Source: Silene latifolia | Taxonomy: Eukaryota; Streptophyta; Magnoliopsida; Caryophyllales; Caryophyllaceae | Direction of reading: 5' to 3' | Length of the DNA: 64,000 nucleotides | Assembly (NCBI RefSeq): GCF_048544455.1 | Contig: NC_133535.1 | Coordinates: forward strand, 82,150,120-82,214,119 | Part shown: one piece after another, positions 36,801 to 47,105 of the stretch | Layout of the letters: each line of letters opens with the position of its first letter | How positions within the stretch are numbered: the stretch's first letter is position 1 | Notes under the pieces: model-generated | The model's database searches: none | Seen by the model: only the letters and a program-made list of their open reading frames with translations | Told to the model about the DNA's origin: nothing | Program-made: the position numbers and the translations under genes

Positions 36801-39800
36801 TGGGATTAAGGCTCTGTTGTTGTTGTTGTTGTAGCCATTATTTTCTTTTTACATGTTTAAATACCCATTTAACATGAACTTATCATCGAGCCATCAAGTC
36901 GACCTGGTCGGGTTCAACTCTAAATTAACATGTCATTTTGAGTTCAGGTCAAGGTTTACAATTTTGACCTTGAAAAAGGTCCGTTTTAGAGGTTGGGTCA
37001 AGTTTTGATAGGTTTAGTTTGCCTTTGCCGACATGTAGGGGGTCTTGTATGGTCTCGGGTAAAGATAAAAAATAAAAATGGTATCAGGCAAGTATGCGAC
37101 AATACTTGATAATTGATTGCCATGGATTAAGGGCATTATACTCTAAAAGTAAGTTTGCTTTGAGACTTTGAGCCTTCAAAATATAAACTGAGTCCACAAC
37201 ACATTAAAATCAGAATCAAAACCCAGGTGCCATCACAAGGATTCACAACCATAGTGGATGCTAGACAGATAGTCTTTGAATGCCAGACGTGGGATGTTAG
37301 ACAGATATAGTCTTTTGAATGTCCGAAAGTGGATCACTAGATTGCTGGGTCACCACAAGCTGGAAAATTAATGACTGGATCATAATAAATAACTGCATTC
37401 TAAGCTACAAGGTAGATTCAATAAAGTAGAAATTGTTACGCAAAGAAACAATGTAAGGCCATAGCTTCATAGCTGATATGATGATTAAGACGGTTAGGAA
37501 AAACTCAAAGTTGTAAAAATAGAAAGGGTAGAAAAAAAGAGAAGGAAATAACAGAAAGGAACTAGAGAAAGTAATTCAATACTTTATAAAGCAATTACAC
37601 CAAAATCACGCAGCAAAATAGAAATCATACGTCCAAATGTCTCAATAATGAAGCTAAAAGAAAAGAGAAATATTGAAATATCCATACTGTTGATACGGTG
37701 ATTTTCTTTGGTGACAACTGAAATGGAGATCTCGTCATAATACGAATAGCTTCGACCAACGCAGAATAATTATTCAGCGGTTCCCCCATCCCCTGCCGAT
37801 AGAATACATTATCAAGTTGACCACAATGACGCTGACAGGGTGTCAAATAAAAAATTGTACATTCTCATAATATTCTCTCAAGTAAAAAAATTCCCATGTT
37901 CTCATATTTAGCCAGATGCACTAACATCAGCATATTGTAAAAGGAAATTGCATGCAAAATTGCTGGGAGACGGTTTTCTAAGAACAATATTACAAATTAG
38001 TGGAGAGACTTACCATGAAGACCACATTACGTATATTTGATATACGAGAGGCATGCACCAATTGCTCCACTATTTCTCCTGTTGATAGATTACTCTTAAA
38101 TCCCATGCTCCCGGTTGCACAAAACTTGCATCCCATTTTGCAGCCAACCTGCGGCATGACAGCAGAAAAGTAGTCACCAAAAAATTACATTAATGGTGAA
38201 CATAGAGCAAAAACAAATATGCATGCGAAACAACAAACAGCGACCCTGTCTTCAATTAAGATGCTACTGGTACTGATCATCATCACTTTTAGGGCATTTC
38301 AAAGAACTCACAAGCCTCTTCACATTATAATGGTTATAAGAAATATAAGTTACGGATGTCCTATATCCAAAAAAAAAATGATCCAAAACTTGTTGATCAT
38401 TCATGAACTAATAATCCTAAACCCAAGTTGTCTCATCATAATCTTAGGTTTGGGGAGACTACTCAGAGAGTGGGTTAAGGTGAAAAACATAAGTAACACA
38501 ATTCAATTCAGTGACTTCTTCTCATACAAGACAACAAATCGATATCCCAAAATGATTTATACTAAGCCTACATGAACCAACATTATTTCTATTTCCAATG
38601 GAGTCAAAGACTCGTTATTCTTTGGTTCTAGATTGCGATCTTGGCTATCTTTATTTACCCTTTAAATTTTATTTTCTGTGAAATAGGATTATGTTAGACT
38701 TACCTAACTCGAGCACTTAGACTTGCCAAACTGAAGCACTTGCCACTTATAATATATTTTTCTATGAATTATCTTAAAATTCAATGAGATGTAAAATTTA
38801 TCAACCAAATTATGAGATACATTCACTACTCCTGTTGTTAATAATAAGTTTTTTAGGAACCTGTTGTTAATATTATTACTTTCACCACATTTCTAGTTAA
38901 TACTATTATTTTCACTACTCTTGTTGTTACTGTTGTTACTTTGGCTACTCCAACTATTTTTACTGTTAAATTCACTATTACATTAATGCATAGTATTAGA
39001 TGAAGCAAAACGACTAATTAAAGTGATTGCGCCTCTTTTATTGTGAAGTAGTGATCCTTTTAGTTTAAAAAGGCGCGCCTTGAGTTCGCCTAAGGCGCAC
39101 CTTGGATGAGGCACTAGCTAAAACGCCTTGGTACATTTTAGGTGCGCCTTTTAGATAAAGTTTGTGCCTTGCGCCTTGTCACCTTGGCACTACACTTTAT
39201 TACCTGAGTGCGCCTTGTGCATCTTTAAACTAAGGTGGTCCTTCAAATGTAGTCACTCGACGCAATTTTCATATTTCATCTTGATCGTTCGAAAACAGTC
39301 TCTTCCTCTCTTTTTGTTGTTAACAAAAGGATACATCTGACCTCCCTTTACCCCGCAATTTGCAAGAGACATTAAGAGACATTAAGATACTGGGTTAATG
39401 TTGTTGTTGCTACATGAACAACTGTCGCCGATTTAAAAAGGTTGGCTAAATATCAATATACATTTCATTTTTATTGATATTATGGAAAAAACATACTTCC
39501 TCCATTTCATTGTAATGTTCATACTAGTTTGAATGCCCGTGCGTTGCAACGGGGTAATGAACTTATTTATAATGCAAAAAAAAAAAAAACATAAGGGTTT
39601 AATGTTTACATTCTATGTCTAATGATTTGTTTACATATTATTAAAATATCTCTTTCAAAAAAAATAAAAGATTAATATATACGTGGGTTAACTCTTATTT
39701 ATAATCATATAATCACCCCACCTTATACTAATCTTTCGATGTGGGATAATTTTACTATTTATAAGTAATATATTCACCAAACTTGGATTATTTTTCTGAT

Positions 39801-42800
39801 GTGGGACAATTCTACTATTTATACGTAGTATATCATCAAACCTGCATTGTTTTTCAATGTGGGACAAATAACATACTCAGAATTACACCATCTTTTTTGC
39901 ACTTAGTTCGACATTCAACCAGATCTCGAATACCGAATACGGTTAATTGTTACTCATTATATCTAATAGTTATATTTAAATTTAATAATATGATCAAGTA
40001 CTCTCCATTAATATTTGTCGTTGTTTTTCTACCTTTTTTTTATCATAATTGAGATACGGAAATTTCCCGTGGTACCCCTTAATTTTGTCAGATTTTCCAT
40101 GTTACCCCTACTTTTAAGAATCTGCTTATGGTATCCTTGAAGTTCCATTTTTTTGCCCATGGTACCCCCTAATATAAAGGTTGTTAAATAGACGTTAAGT
40201 TTGATGGCGTGACAATAAAATAACAATTAAAAAATAATACCCCCTTTATTGTTTTATTGGTACGGATATCTCTCTCTTTTAAATGAAAATTTAATTAACT
40301 ATATCATTATAATATTGGAAATTTCTCATGGTAACCTTGAACTTTGATAGATTACACATGGTACCCCTAATTTTAAGTTTCTACAAATGGTACCCCTGTG
40401 TTCACCTTTTTCTTTCCCAGAATACTATTTGACAACTTCCGTCATAACGCCATTCCTCCTATGACTTTTGACGCCTTTTTCTTTTGTTATCTATTACACA
40501 AACACTTCATCATCTAATTCTTAAATCCATATTTTATTTAATAAACGAACATTTAATACCTAAATAACAAAACACAAATAGCATGGCATGCTCAATTACT
40601 CATCTAGTTACTCATAGGAGTAACAACGTTATGAAAAAAAGTAAACACAAGGGTATTATATGTACAAACTTAAAATTAGGGGTATTATGTGTAATCTAAC
40701 AAAGTTCAAGGGTACCATGAAAAATTTCCGTTATAATATTGACCATTTTATCGATCTTTCTCCCACCTAAAAAAATGTTAGAACTTTAAAAATTTAACAT
40801 TTAATTCAAGATTATGTTTAAAGTCTCTTATATAATAAGTATACTTTGAGAGATTCAATATATTTGGGTGATACCTAAGTTCCAAGGATAAATCTTATTT
40901 ATAATCATGGGATCACCCCACCATATGATAATCTTATGATGTGGGACAATTCAACTATTTATACGTAGTATATATTTATCACACCTACATTTTTTTTCAA
41001 TGTGAGACGAATAACATATTTAAAAGTCCACCATATTTTGTGAACCTAATTCGACATCCAACCGGATTTAATAATAATCAAATACTATATTATCTATTAA
41101 TATTCATACGTTTGTTTTTTATTTTATTTTTATCATAATTAAAATATATGCAAATGATATGAACCTATACTCTAATGATAGAATTTTTTTAACACAATTC
41201 TAATTATATTATTTAAACGTAGTATATTTATTTATTTTTCTCTCCTTTATTACACACTTTTTCAACAACCACTTTCTTATAGATTTTACCTGGGTCATTC
41301 CGGATCCTTAACTCTATTTCGGTTTTTAAAAATCGTTTTAATCTTTTCTCTCGATTTAAATTTTAAGTTTTTATAAAAGAAAGACGGAATTCGATTTTAA
41401 AACCCCTAAGTTCACCTTGACTTTCCATTACATTTTCGTTCTCCCTTTTGCTTTTTATCTTCCCTTTTTTATTCGCATTTTGAGGCGTGCGTTCACCCAT
41501 GGACGGTTCGAAAGGATGATTCATGTCAGCCGACCCCAAATCATTTTGGGATTAAGGCTCTGATGTTGTTGTTGTTGTTGTTGTGGGACATATAAAATCT
41601 ATAGGTAGAAAATATAACGATATAAACTTTTAAGAGCTCTCCAAGACAATACTTAAGAGACTCAAAAGATTTTAGGTTGATGCCTAAGTTCCAAGTATGC
41701 CTCCTATTTATAATTATAGAATCAACCACCTTATACCAATCTTTCGATGTGGGATAATTCTACTATTTATATGTAGTATGTTCACCACACCTACTGATTT
41801 TTCAATGTGGAACAAAACATACTAAAAAGTACACAATTTTTCATATTAAGAAGTACACCATCTTTAATATGTGCAAATAATATGAAATTTATCCTCTAAT
41901 GATAGCACTTTTTTATCACAAAGCTAATTATACTATTTTCATAATTTTTTTAACGATATTTTTTTTTTGACAAATGAAATGTAAAAGTTTGATATAAAAA
42001 TTGGAAATATCACTTGAATATAATTTAGGAAATATGCATATTATAATAATTAAAAGATTCTCCACTTTATTTTTTACATCAAAAATTATACTTTCCTAAA
42101 TTTATTTTTGATGATGTGGACGCTCTTAGATCGCTCGAAAAAACTCTCTTTTATGTATATATATAGATATAGATTTGACTTTCAAGACGACACTTTGACT
42201 TGATGTTTTTGCATTTTTATACTACATTTTATTGAAAATATGATTTTGTGAAAGATTTCTTCATAGCAAACACGAATATATTTGTATCATATTGATGTGG
42301 CATATTTAGCAGTGGTTTATTAGGAGTAATTAGGCAGATAAAAGTGGGTTTTTTTTAACGGTTTTGCAAGCGACATTATAGAAACCTCCCCTCCCGATTC
42401 TCATCCCGAATATCTTAAATTGTTTTAGACAAGTTTCATGAAGGTCATGAGTAAAGATGAAAGTTTTCTCGCTAAATAACCCAAAAAAGGGAAGCAAAAA
42501 GGAGCCCAAAAGAAGTTGGTCAACAGAAGTCAAAGCAAGCAAGCATCAAAGTAAACGAGAGGGGGACTTGAACGGCAGCCTCCACATCCTCAATGTGCCG
42601 CCTTTCCTTTCCTGGCCCTTCCCCGCATCCGCTCTTTTCAACTCATCTTTTGTTTTTTCGAAATTCAATTCCGTCATTTGAATAAATAGACTTCTAATTA
42701 GGGTCTTGATGTCATTCATTACAACTTACTGAAGACAAATTATCTTGAGCTTCTGGTAATTGTAATAGAGAACTAGTCATTCATTACAACTTGCTGGAAA

Positions 42801-45800
42801 TAAATAATCTTTTGAGTTTTTGCTATTTATAATGGGGAACTGATCATTCATTACAACTTCTTGCAGACATATTATCTTAAAGTTTTTGCTAATTGTAATG
42901 GAGAACTACTCATTCAATCTTAATCTAATTCTTTAAATGGTCATCTTGGTTGTGAGACATCTACTCTCTCTTCTTTTATCCCTTTTATTGTTAGTTCTCT
43001 TGGTTATGCTTATATTGATGTTTGTCTTCCTTGATTGGTCATCTACTCATCTCGTTAGATTACATTGATTGATTTTTTAGGCATTGAATTCGACTGCCTC
43101 TACATTAGTAACAACTTGTGAATGGGCTTTGTAGGTCGATTCATCTTAACTTGTTTCTCAGAGTAGCATTAACTTACGTTTAAGCATTAATTGTTTTATT
43201 AATGTCACTCATCTTTATTGAATGCTTACTTCATATCATTTTGTCAATTAACCCTTTGTTTGAAATTAGTAGTTGGCTAGGTAGTATCCCGCGCTTCGCG
43301 CGGCCTTTTTAAAATTTTATTATTATAATTGAAGAAAAATAACATAATTTATATATGACCTTTAATTTTCTTACTTATAAATAAAAATAAATTAATTTTT
43401 CTCAAATTTAATTTTTGTAGGTTTAGCTTCAATGTTTTAAAATAAAATACATACAATTTTAATTAAAACTAATAAGTGATAATTAATTATGCATGATCAA
43501 CGTTTTATAAATTATTTTGTGACCGATCAAATATCATATAAATTAAATTAAAATTTATTCGAATAATGCAACAATCAACATTAAGTTCTCAAATTATAGC
43601 ATTTTACGATATGTTATGTTCCAAATTAATTAATATTTGTTCAAAATGATGTGAATATAATTTTATATAATTTTTAGTTTTTTATGTACCGTATGATATT
43701 TATGTATGAAACATATAGAGTTAAACCCAACTTATTCAAATGTTTTGATTTTGCCTTAGATGTGTTATGTGTCAAACATATCTATAAGAATTACACCTTT
43801 TGTATTTTTAAATAACTATATATAAATGATGTTTAAGAGTTTACCTGTAAATAAAATAGGTTAAACTTTCTCGAATAATATTTTTTGAGGTTTAACTTCA
43901 AAGTATTTAAAAGATAACATATAAAATATTTAACTAAAAGTAATATTTAGCTAGTTATAATCAATATTTATATTTGACGTATACATATTTTAATTGAAGA
44001 TATTAAAGAAAAATGTAACGTTTTATCTACTTTTTTATGTCGTTTATAATACTATTTTATTTAATAATCATTATATTTATTTTGATTATTCAAATGCACT
44101 CGCGATCACTGCGTACATACATACTCGTACACATACTCGTTATCACACTATTCAAAATTTTTTTCATTCCCACATAAAAACTTATCTCTTAGTAGTTTTC
44201 TTTAAATTATGTTTTTAAGAAATACAATGACTCTTCCAAATATATTTTTATTATGATTTAATGGTCTAAGTTTTATAACTTTCTCAAAATGTCTTTTTAC
44301 GTAAACATAAAATATTATGAGACACTCACTTTAATCATCTCTACAAATCAAAATATTTCAATAAATATACTGAAAATTATACTCAATTTAAAGCATTTTT
44401 CGCAATGAACATAATATTCACATTTTTGAATTTTTATCAAAATAATTTTTTAATAAATTTAGTATCAAATTATCGTAATTATTTAATGTAATTTTATAAT
44501 ATAATTTATTAAACTATAATTAATATTTTGCTGAGATTTATATAGCATTTATTATGTTTATATTTAATGTCCAGCTGTAATTAATACTGTATTTAATGCT
44601 GGGTCGACACGTGGCGCATCCACAACGCTTCAACCCAATTTTATATATATATATAAGATAAGATAAGTTAGGTTGTCAACTTATATGTCGATTCATTGTT
44701 ATGACTTATATCAAAGGATATTTAGGATAAAACATCCACAAGGGAGACTAAAGAATTAAATTGGATGTTGAAAATCAATTGATGGAAGTACGAATTTGGA
44801 CCTGGTCAAGACCTTTCACTAATTGATTGAATGATCTATTTATTTGCATAATTGTTTGTTTCTCATTGTCTGTTTGCTATTGTTCATCCTATTCAATAGA
44901 TTCATAAGCTATTCCTTTTTTTTTTGGCATGTTCAATACATTTTTTACATTTTCCTTTTTTGGCTAATTAGGTTAATAGATAATGAATGCACTTTACACA
45001 CCGCACCAAAAGCAAGTGTAAAGAGCCTACTTAATGGGAGGGAGTAGTTTTAATACATTAATTAGAGCTAACCATAAAAAAATTGCATATTTTCATTATA
45101 TTTACGGTTAAAGTTGTCCAAAAAAGTCATATATGAACATTTATCGTGAAAAGTATGGAGAATATATATTGTTTCAAATGATCTATGATAAAATTTGCAT
45201 TGAGAATTCACATACTAAGAAACACATTGATTTTAGCGAGTCATTTACTTTATTCCTTCCTATTATACACCGAAAGAATAGTGTCTTTGACTCAAGTAGT
45301 AATGTAAGATTACCAACACACAACCACATTAACTCGACCCTAAGTGTGACATAGGCAGTGGCGCACTATAGATAGATAGAAGATTTACTTAATGTTGAAC
45401 AATATGTTTTAGAGAAAATATTTTAAGATGACTCATAGTGAAACTTGGATTGAGAACTATATTGAAACACACAACTTAATAGGTCATTTGCTTTATTCTA
45501 TGATATTTCAAAACCGTGATATAATGAGGTTTTAACATTTTGCTATTAGGTCCATTTTTGAAAGACTATAAACTTGGAATTATTAGTATAGCACGGTCCC
45601 ATAAGCCACACAATCATGACACTTTCAATTTACTATATGGAAAGAATAAGCACTATGGATAGATAGATAGATACCTGAGATGATACACATAAAGTTGACC
45701 TTAGACCACCGCAGCGGGCTTCACCTGCATATTTTCCTAAACTTGAATCATATCTCATCACCACAGCTTCCACAAAGGCCCCATTCTGAAACACATTATC

Positions 45801-47008
45801 GATGATACATAAGAAAACAAAGCAGTAACATTTCATGTAGTCACTAGCTTTTTAAAGTGATTGGCAAATGCTGAAAACAAGGAGCCCAATTACAATGAAC
45901 CGTTTGTGCAAACTAGAAATTTAATAACCTAAAGAAAGAAATGTTATCATATTTCAACCTAGGTGTACATTAACATTACATTAACATTACCCCAGTGCCT
46001 CAATGGCTCCCGCAGATTGCGGGGTAAGGGGGGGTCGGATGTACGCAGCCTTACCCTTGTGTTAGCAACACAAAGAGGCTGTTTCCGAATGACCCAAGAT
46101 GAAAATTGCGTCGAGAACTGCCTCGAAGGACCGCCACTTCACAAAAGAAAGAAGCGCTGCCACTTTAGTGAGCCATTTTGATTTATTCCATTATAATCCA
46201 TAACCAAAGAGTAATGAGTCTTTCGCTCCATTGGAAATTTTGATTTATTTCAACCTAGGTGTATTTAAAGAAAAAAACGACTAATTAGTGTGATTGACAA
46301 AGGGTAGGGTTGGAAATATCCAAAACAAATGAAAAAAGATCAGGGCCTTTTTGTCAATTATACCAGATAGAAGATGATAGAGAGGCAACTAACTACTAAG
46401 GTTGCGTTGCACAAGACATAAAAGCGAAGCGGCCTATGAAGTGCTTAAGTTTTGTAAAAGCAAATTAAACCATCCTGCTGGCAAATTGCGAAAATTGCTT
46501 AACCTTATTATATTTATGTATCCTGGCGTTTGATTAAATTTCAAGTATAGACACTAGCCCATTCTACAGTAACGCAATGCCTAATTAACACTGCCTTTGA
46601 TTTAAATAACCCTAACAAAGAATATAAAAGTAGATAAATGATTGGGGACGGAGGGAGTATATAAACATAAACCTGGAGCTTAATGAGAAGCTTAGAGGTG
46701 ACGCCGTCGGTGGAATGGGAGACAGAATCAAGAGAAGAAGACAAAGGCAGGAACTTGGAATTAAGAAGAGGGTATGCAGCTGAGGGTAAAGATGGTATTT
46801 CATCCCATTTGCAATCTGGATTCTGTACAACATGCCTGTAATTTTGTCAAACATATATGCAGATGAATATTATACAGAGAAAGAGAAAGAGAAAGAGAAA
46901 GAGAGTAAGGACGTACTTCCACAGGAAAGGAATGAAGTGAGGGTTGATTCCTGCGTTGTCGAGCTCCGATTTTAAGGCGGCGCCGTCGAATATTGATCGA
47001 AACCCCAT
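33654..47008 (-). CDS. RlmN/Cfr-family radical SAM RNA methyltransferase, 8 exons, 372 aa
   Basis: Joining eight exons gives one 372-residue protein in frame, every intron GT-AG: 46917-47008, 46673-46835, 45675-45785, 38014-38148, 37688-37792, 34337-34506, 34136-34235, 33654-33896. The family methylates C2 of adenine in rRNA (and tRNA in bacteria) using a [4Fe-4S] cluster, SAM and a methylated Cys. Seen here: [17 protein letters not shown], with the cluster cysteines at 125, 129 and 132 (CxxxCxxC) and the first catalytic Cys at 118; [24 protein letters not shown]; and the second catalytic Cys at 345 in GACGQL. All key residues are present, and the length is close to bacterial RlmN. The N-terminus does not look like a transit peptide, so a cytosolic or nuclear site is possible. 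Introns 3 (7.5 kb) and 5 (3.2 kb) are swollen by transposons. The family call is firm; the substrate in plants is inferred. Confidence 0.93.
34136..34235 (-). CDS. RlmN-like gene, exon 7
   Basis: Acceptor ttctag|TCAGCAG, donor GAAGTG|GTTAGT. It encodes [18 protein letters not shown] and [10 protein letters not shown]; the IEYxMLxGxND motif is typical of the family. Confidence 0.9.
34337..34506 (-). CDS. RlmN-like gene, exon 6
   Basis: Acceptor ctgtacag|GTTGGA, donor AAGAACAG|GTAAAA. It encodes [24 protein letters not shown] and [17 protein letters not shown]. Ends in phase 2. Confidence 0.9.
35236..35250. repeat. LINE target site duplication, left
   Basis: TAGCCATTATTTTCT, repeated exactly at 36832-36846. 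Confidence 0.9.
35267..35274. repeat. hAT 8-bp target duplication, left
   Basis: CCCCAAAG; the right copy is at 35987-35994. Confidence 0.9.
35275..35986. mobile_element. Non-autonomous hAT with captured 5'-exon-like sequence
   Basis: TIR CTGTGTTACTC at both ends (perfect 11 bp, then GACACG one base on) and an exact 8-bp target duplication CCCCAAAG on each side. Subterminal DNA is rich in gacacg/cgtatc words. The middle (about 35600-35850) looks like a plant gene start: aaaccctaa, CT-rich stretch, a frame from the ATG at 35623, and a splice-donor-like AACAAG|GTAAGT at 35847. No transposase. Confidence 0.9.
36005..36427 (+). pseudogene. RTE LINE polyprotein, C-terminal fragment
   Basis: Reads [13 protein letters not shown], then [43 protein letters not shown] and a natural stop. 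This is the region downstream of the RT domain in plant RTE-clade LINEs. Everything upstream (endonuclease and RT core) is missing through 5' truncation. The hAT insertion sits just before it. The remaining frame is undamaged, so insertion is not very old. Confidence 0.85.
37688..37792 (-). CDS. RlmN-like gene, exon 5
   Basis: Acceptor cggcag|GGGATG, donor TCAACA|GTATGG. It encodes [19 protein letters not shown] and [10 protein letters not shown], the SAM-binding GEP segment. The 35 codons are phase 0. Confidence 0.9.
38014..38148 (-). CDS. RlmN-like gene, exon 4 (radical SAM motif)
   Basis: Acceptor gccgcag|GTTGGC, donor TTCATG|GTAAGT. It encodes [17 protein letters not shown] with the three cluster cysteines, then STGEIVEQL and NVVFM. 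Phase 0 at both ends. Confidence 0.92.
39055..39240. repeat. GCGCCTT-rich palindromic repeat
   Basis: aaggcgcgcctt followed by many forms of (t)gcgcctt and aaggcgc within about 190 bp. Looks like the subterminal zone of a DNA transposon, but no ends could be fixed. Confidence 0.5.
39696..39747 (-). promoter_or_regulatory. Exact USE plus TATA module, Helitron C
   Basis: On the minus strand ATCCCACATCG (exact RTCCCACATCG), 33 bp, TATAAATA. Further modules continue toward 39860 (gatgtgggacaat, aatgtgggacaaa). Confidence 0.55.
41235..41583 (+). mobile_element. RTE-type LINE 3' UTR fragment inside Helitron C
   Basis: Same sequence as 36490-36831 including gcgtgcgttcacccatggac and ccgaccccaaatcatttt, ending in (GTT)n. 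Heavily 5'-truncated. Target duplication not evident. Confidence 0.75.
41705..41755 (-). promoter_or_regulatory. Exact USE plus TATA module, Helitron C
   Basis: Minus strand ATCCCACATCG, 32 bp, TATAAATA, followed by the same aggaggcata word seen after the modules in Helitron B. Confidence 0.55.
42712..42913. repeat. Three-copy tandem repeat
   Basis: Units of 65-68 bp starting tcattcattacaactt and ending with tgtaat-gagaact. Confidence 0.8.
43277..44673 (-). mobile_element. Helitron-like element (low confidence)
   Basis: On the minus strand a strong hairpin CCGCGCGAAGCGCGG (43289-43303) is followed by gatactacCTAG, a Helitron-type 3' end. A possible 5' end is TCTTATATATATATATAAA near 44670. 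The interior is very AT-rich and non-coding. Confidence 0.4.
45675..45785 (-). CDS. RlmN-like gene, exon 3
   Basis: Acceptor tttcag|AATGGG, donor TCTCAG|GTATCT. It encodes [15 protein letters not shown] to [10 protein letters not shown], with the first catalytic Cys (118). The exon is 111 bp, phase 0 at both ends. Confidence 0.9.
45951..45967. repeat. SINE target site duplication, left
   Basis: ATTTCAACCTAGGTGTA, repeated exactly at 46247-46263. Confidence 0.9.
45968..46246 (+). mobile_element. SINE related to the plant Au family, in RlmN intron 2
   Basis: A 17-bp exact target duplication flanks it. The core reads gtcggatgtacgcagcctta, cccttgtg and agaggctgtttccga, matching the conserved part of plant Au SINEs. 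The 5' tRNA-like region is poor (gtgcctcaatggctcccgc) and the 3' part past gaccgcc is not typical Au, so it may be a fused or lineage-specific form. Confidence 0.75.
46673..46835 (-). CDS. RlmN-like gene, exon 2
   Basis: Acceptor ttacag|GCATG, donor CTCCAG|GTTTAT. It encodes [18 protein letters not shown] to SKLLIKLQ, the N-terminal domain reaching the start of the barrel. Intron 1 is only 81 bp and holds a (GAGAAA)n tract. Confidence 0.85.
46876..46905. repeat. (GAGAAA)n tract in RlmN intron 1
   Basis: Four to five agagaa-type units near the donor of the 81-bp intron; on the coding strand this is a pyrimidine tract. Confidence 0.8.
46917..47008 (-). CDS. RlmN-like gene, exon 1
   Basis: Starts ATGGGGTTTCG (MGFRSIFDG) and ends CTGTGGAA|GTACGT, leaving two bases of a codon. 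It encodes the start of the N-terminal helical domain, ending IPFLWK once joined. The start is the only in-frame ATG. Confidence 0.85.
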
Positions 47009-47105
47009 TCTTATTCTTATTCTTATTTCTTCTCTCTTTCACTTCCTTGCCAAACGCCCAAACCCCCCTCGCTCACCCCACCCCGTCCTATGCACACCTT
47101 TTTTT

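Larger units (their letters stand above)
35251..36831 (+). mobile_element. 5'-truncated RTE-type LINE (itself split by a hAT)
   Basis: Flanked by a 15-bp target duplication. It contains the C-terminal piece of the LINE polyprotein, a ~400-bp 3' UTR with the stem-loop-like ccccaaatcattttggg, and a (GTT)n tail at 36815-36831. A 712-bp hAT sits near its 5' end; removing it would join gatatgccccaaag to attaaaggg. Confidence 0.85.
34808..37015. mobile_element. Degenerate hAT-like element in RlmN intron 5 (outer layer of a nest)
   Basis: Left end CAGACCTGTAAAACGAGTCG, right end (other strand) AAACCTATCAAAACTTGACC, with subterminal gggtc/gaccc words as in the element at 3.56 kb. It is interrupted by the LINE at 35251-36831; without it the element would be about 0.6 kb. 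No clear 8-bp duplication remains. Confidence 0.4.
39524..42173 (-). mobile_element. Helitron C, inverted relative of Helitron B
   Basis: Read on the minus strand it begins TCTATATCTATATATATAC, continues agagttttttcgagcgatct and gtccacatcatcaaaaat as in Helitron B, and ends with hairpin GTTGCAACGCACGGG, then CTAG at 39527-39524 followed by T. 2.65 kb. It contains USE-TATA modules, the ggggtacc block and a LINE 3' UTR. It lies in RlmN intron 3 in the gene's own orientation. Confidence 0.75.
38149..45674 (-). other. RlmN intron 3 (7.5 kb, transposon-filled)
   Basis: Contains a GCGCCTT-rich repeat (39.05 kb), Helitron C with a LINE 3' UTR inside it, a three-copy tandem repeat (42.7 kb) and a Helitron-like unit (43.3-44.7 kb). 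A lone Stowaway-like end (gggagggagta) lies at 45028-45038. No other gene was found. Confidence 0.8.

Noticed and set aside
39490-39523. Stowaway split by Helitron C
   Set aside because: A left-end-like tacttcctccatttcattg precedes the Helitron, but no right end appears beyond 42173.
46645-46660. Second Stowaway in RlmN intron 2
   Set aside because: Only one end (ggacggagggagta) is visible; no matching left end within 400 bp.
33654-47008. Bacterial contamination as the source of the RlmN gene
   Set aside because: Eight exons with GT-AG introns in consistent phase and plant transposons in the introns exclude it.
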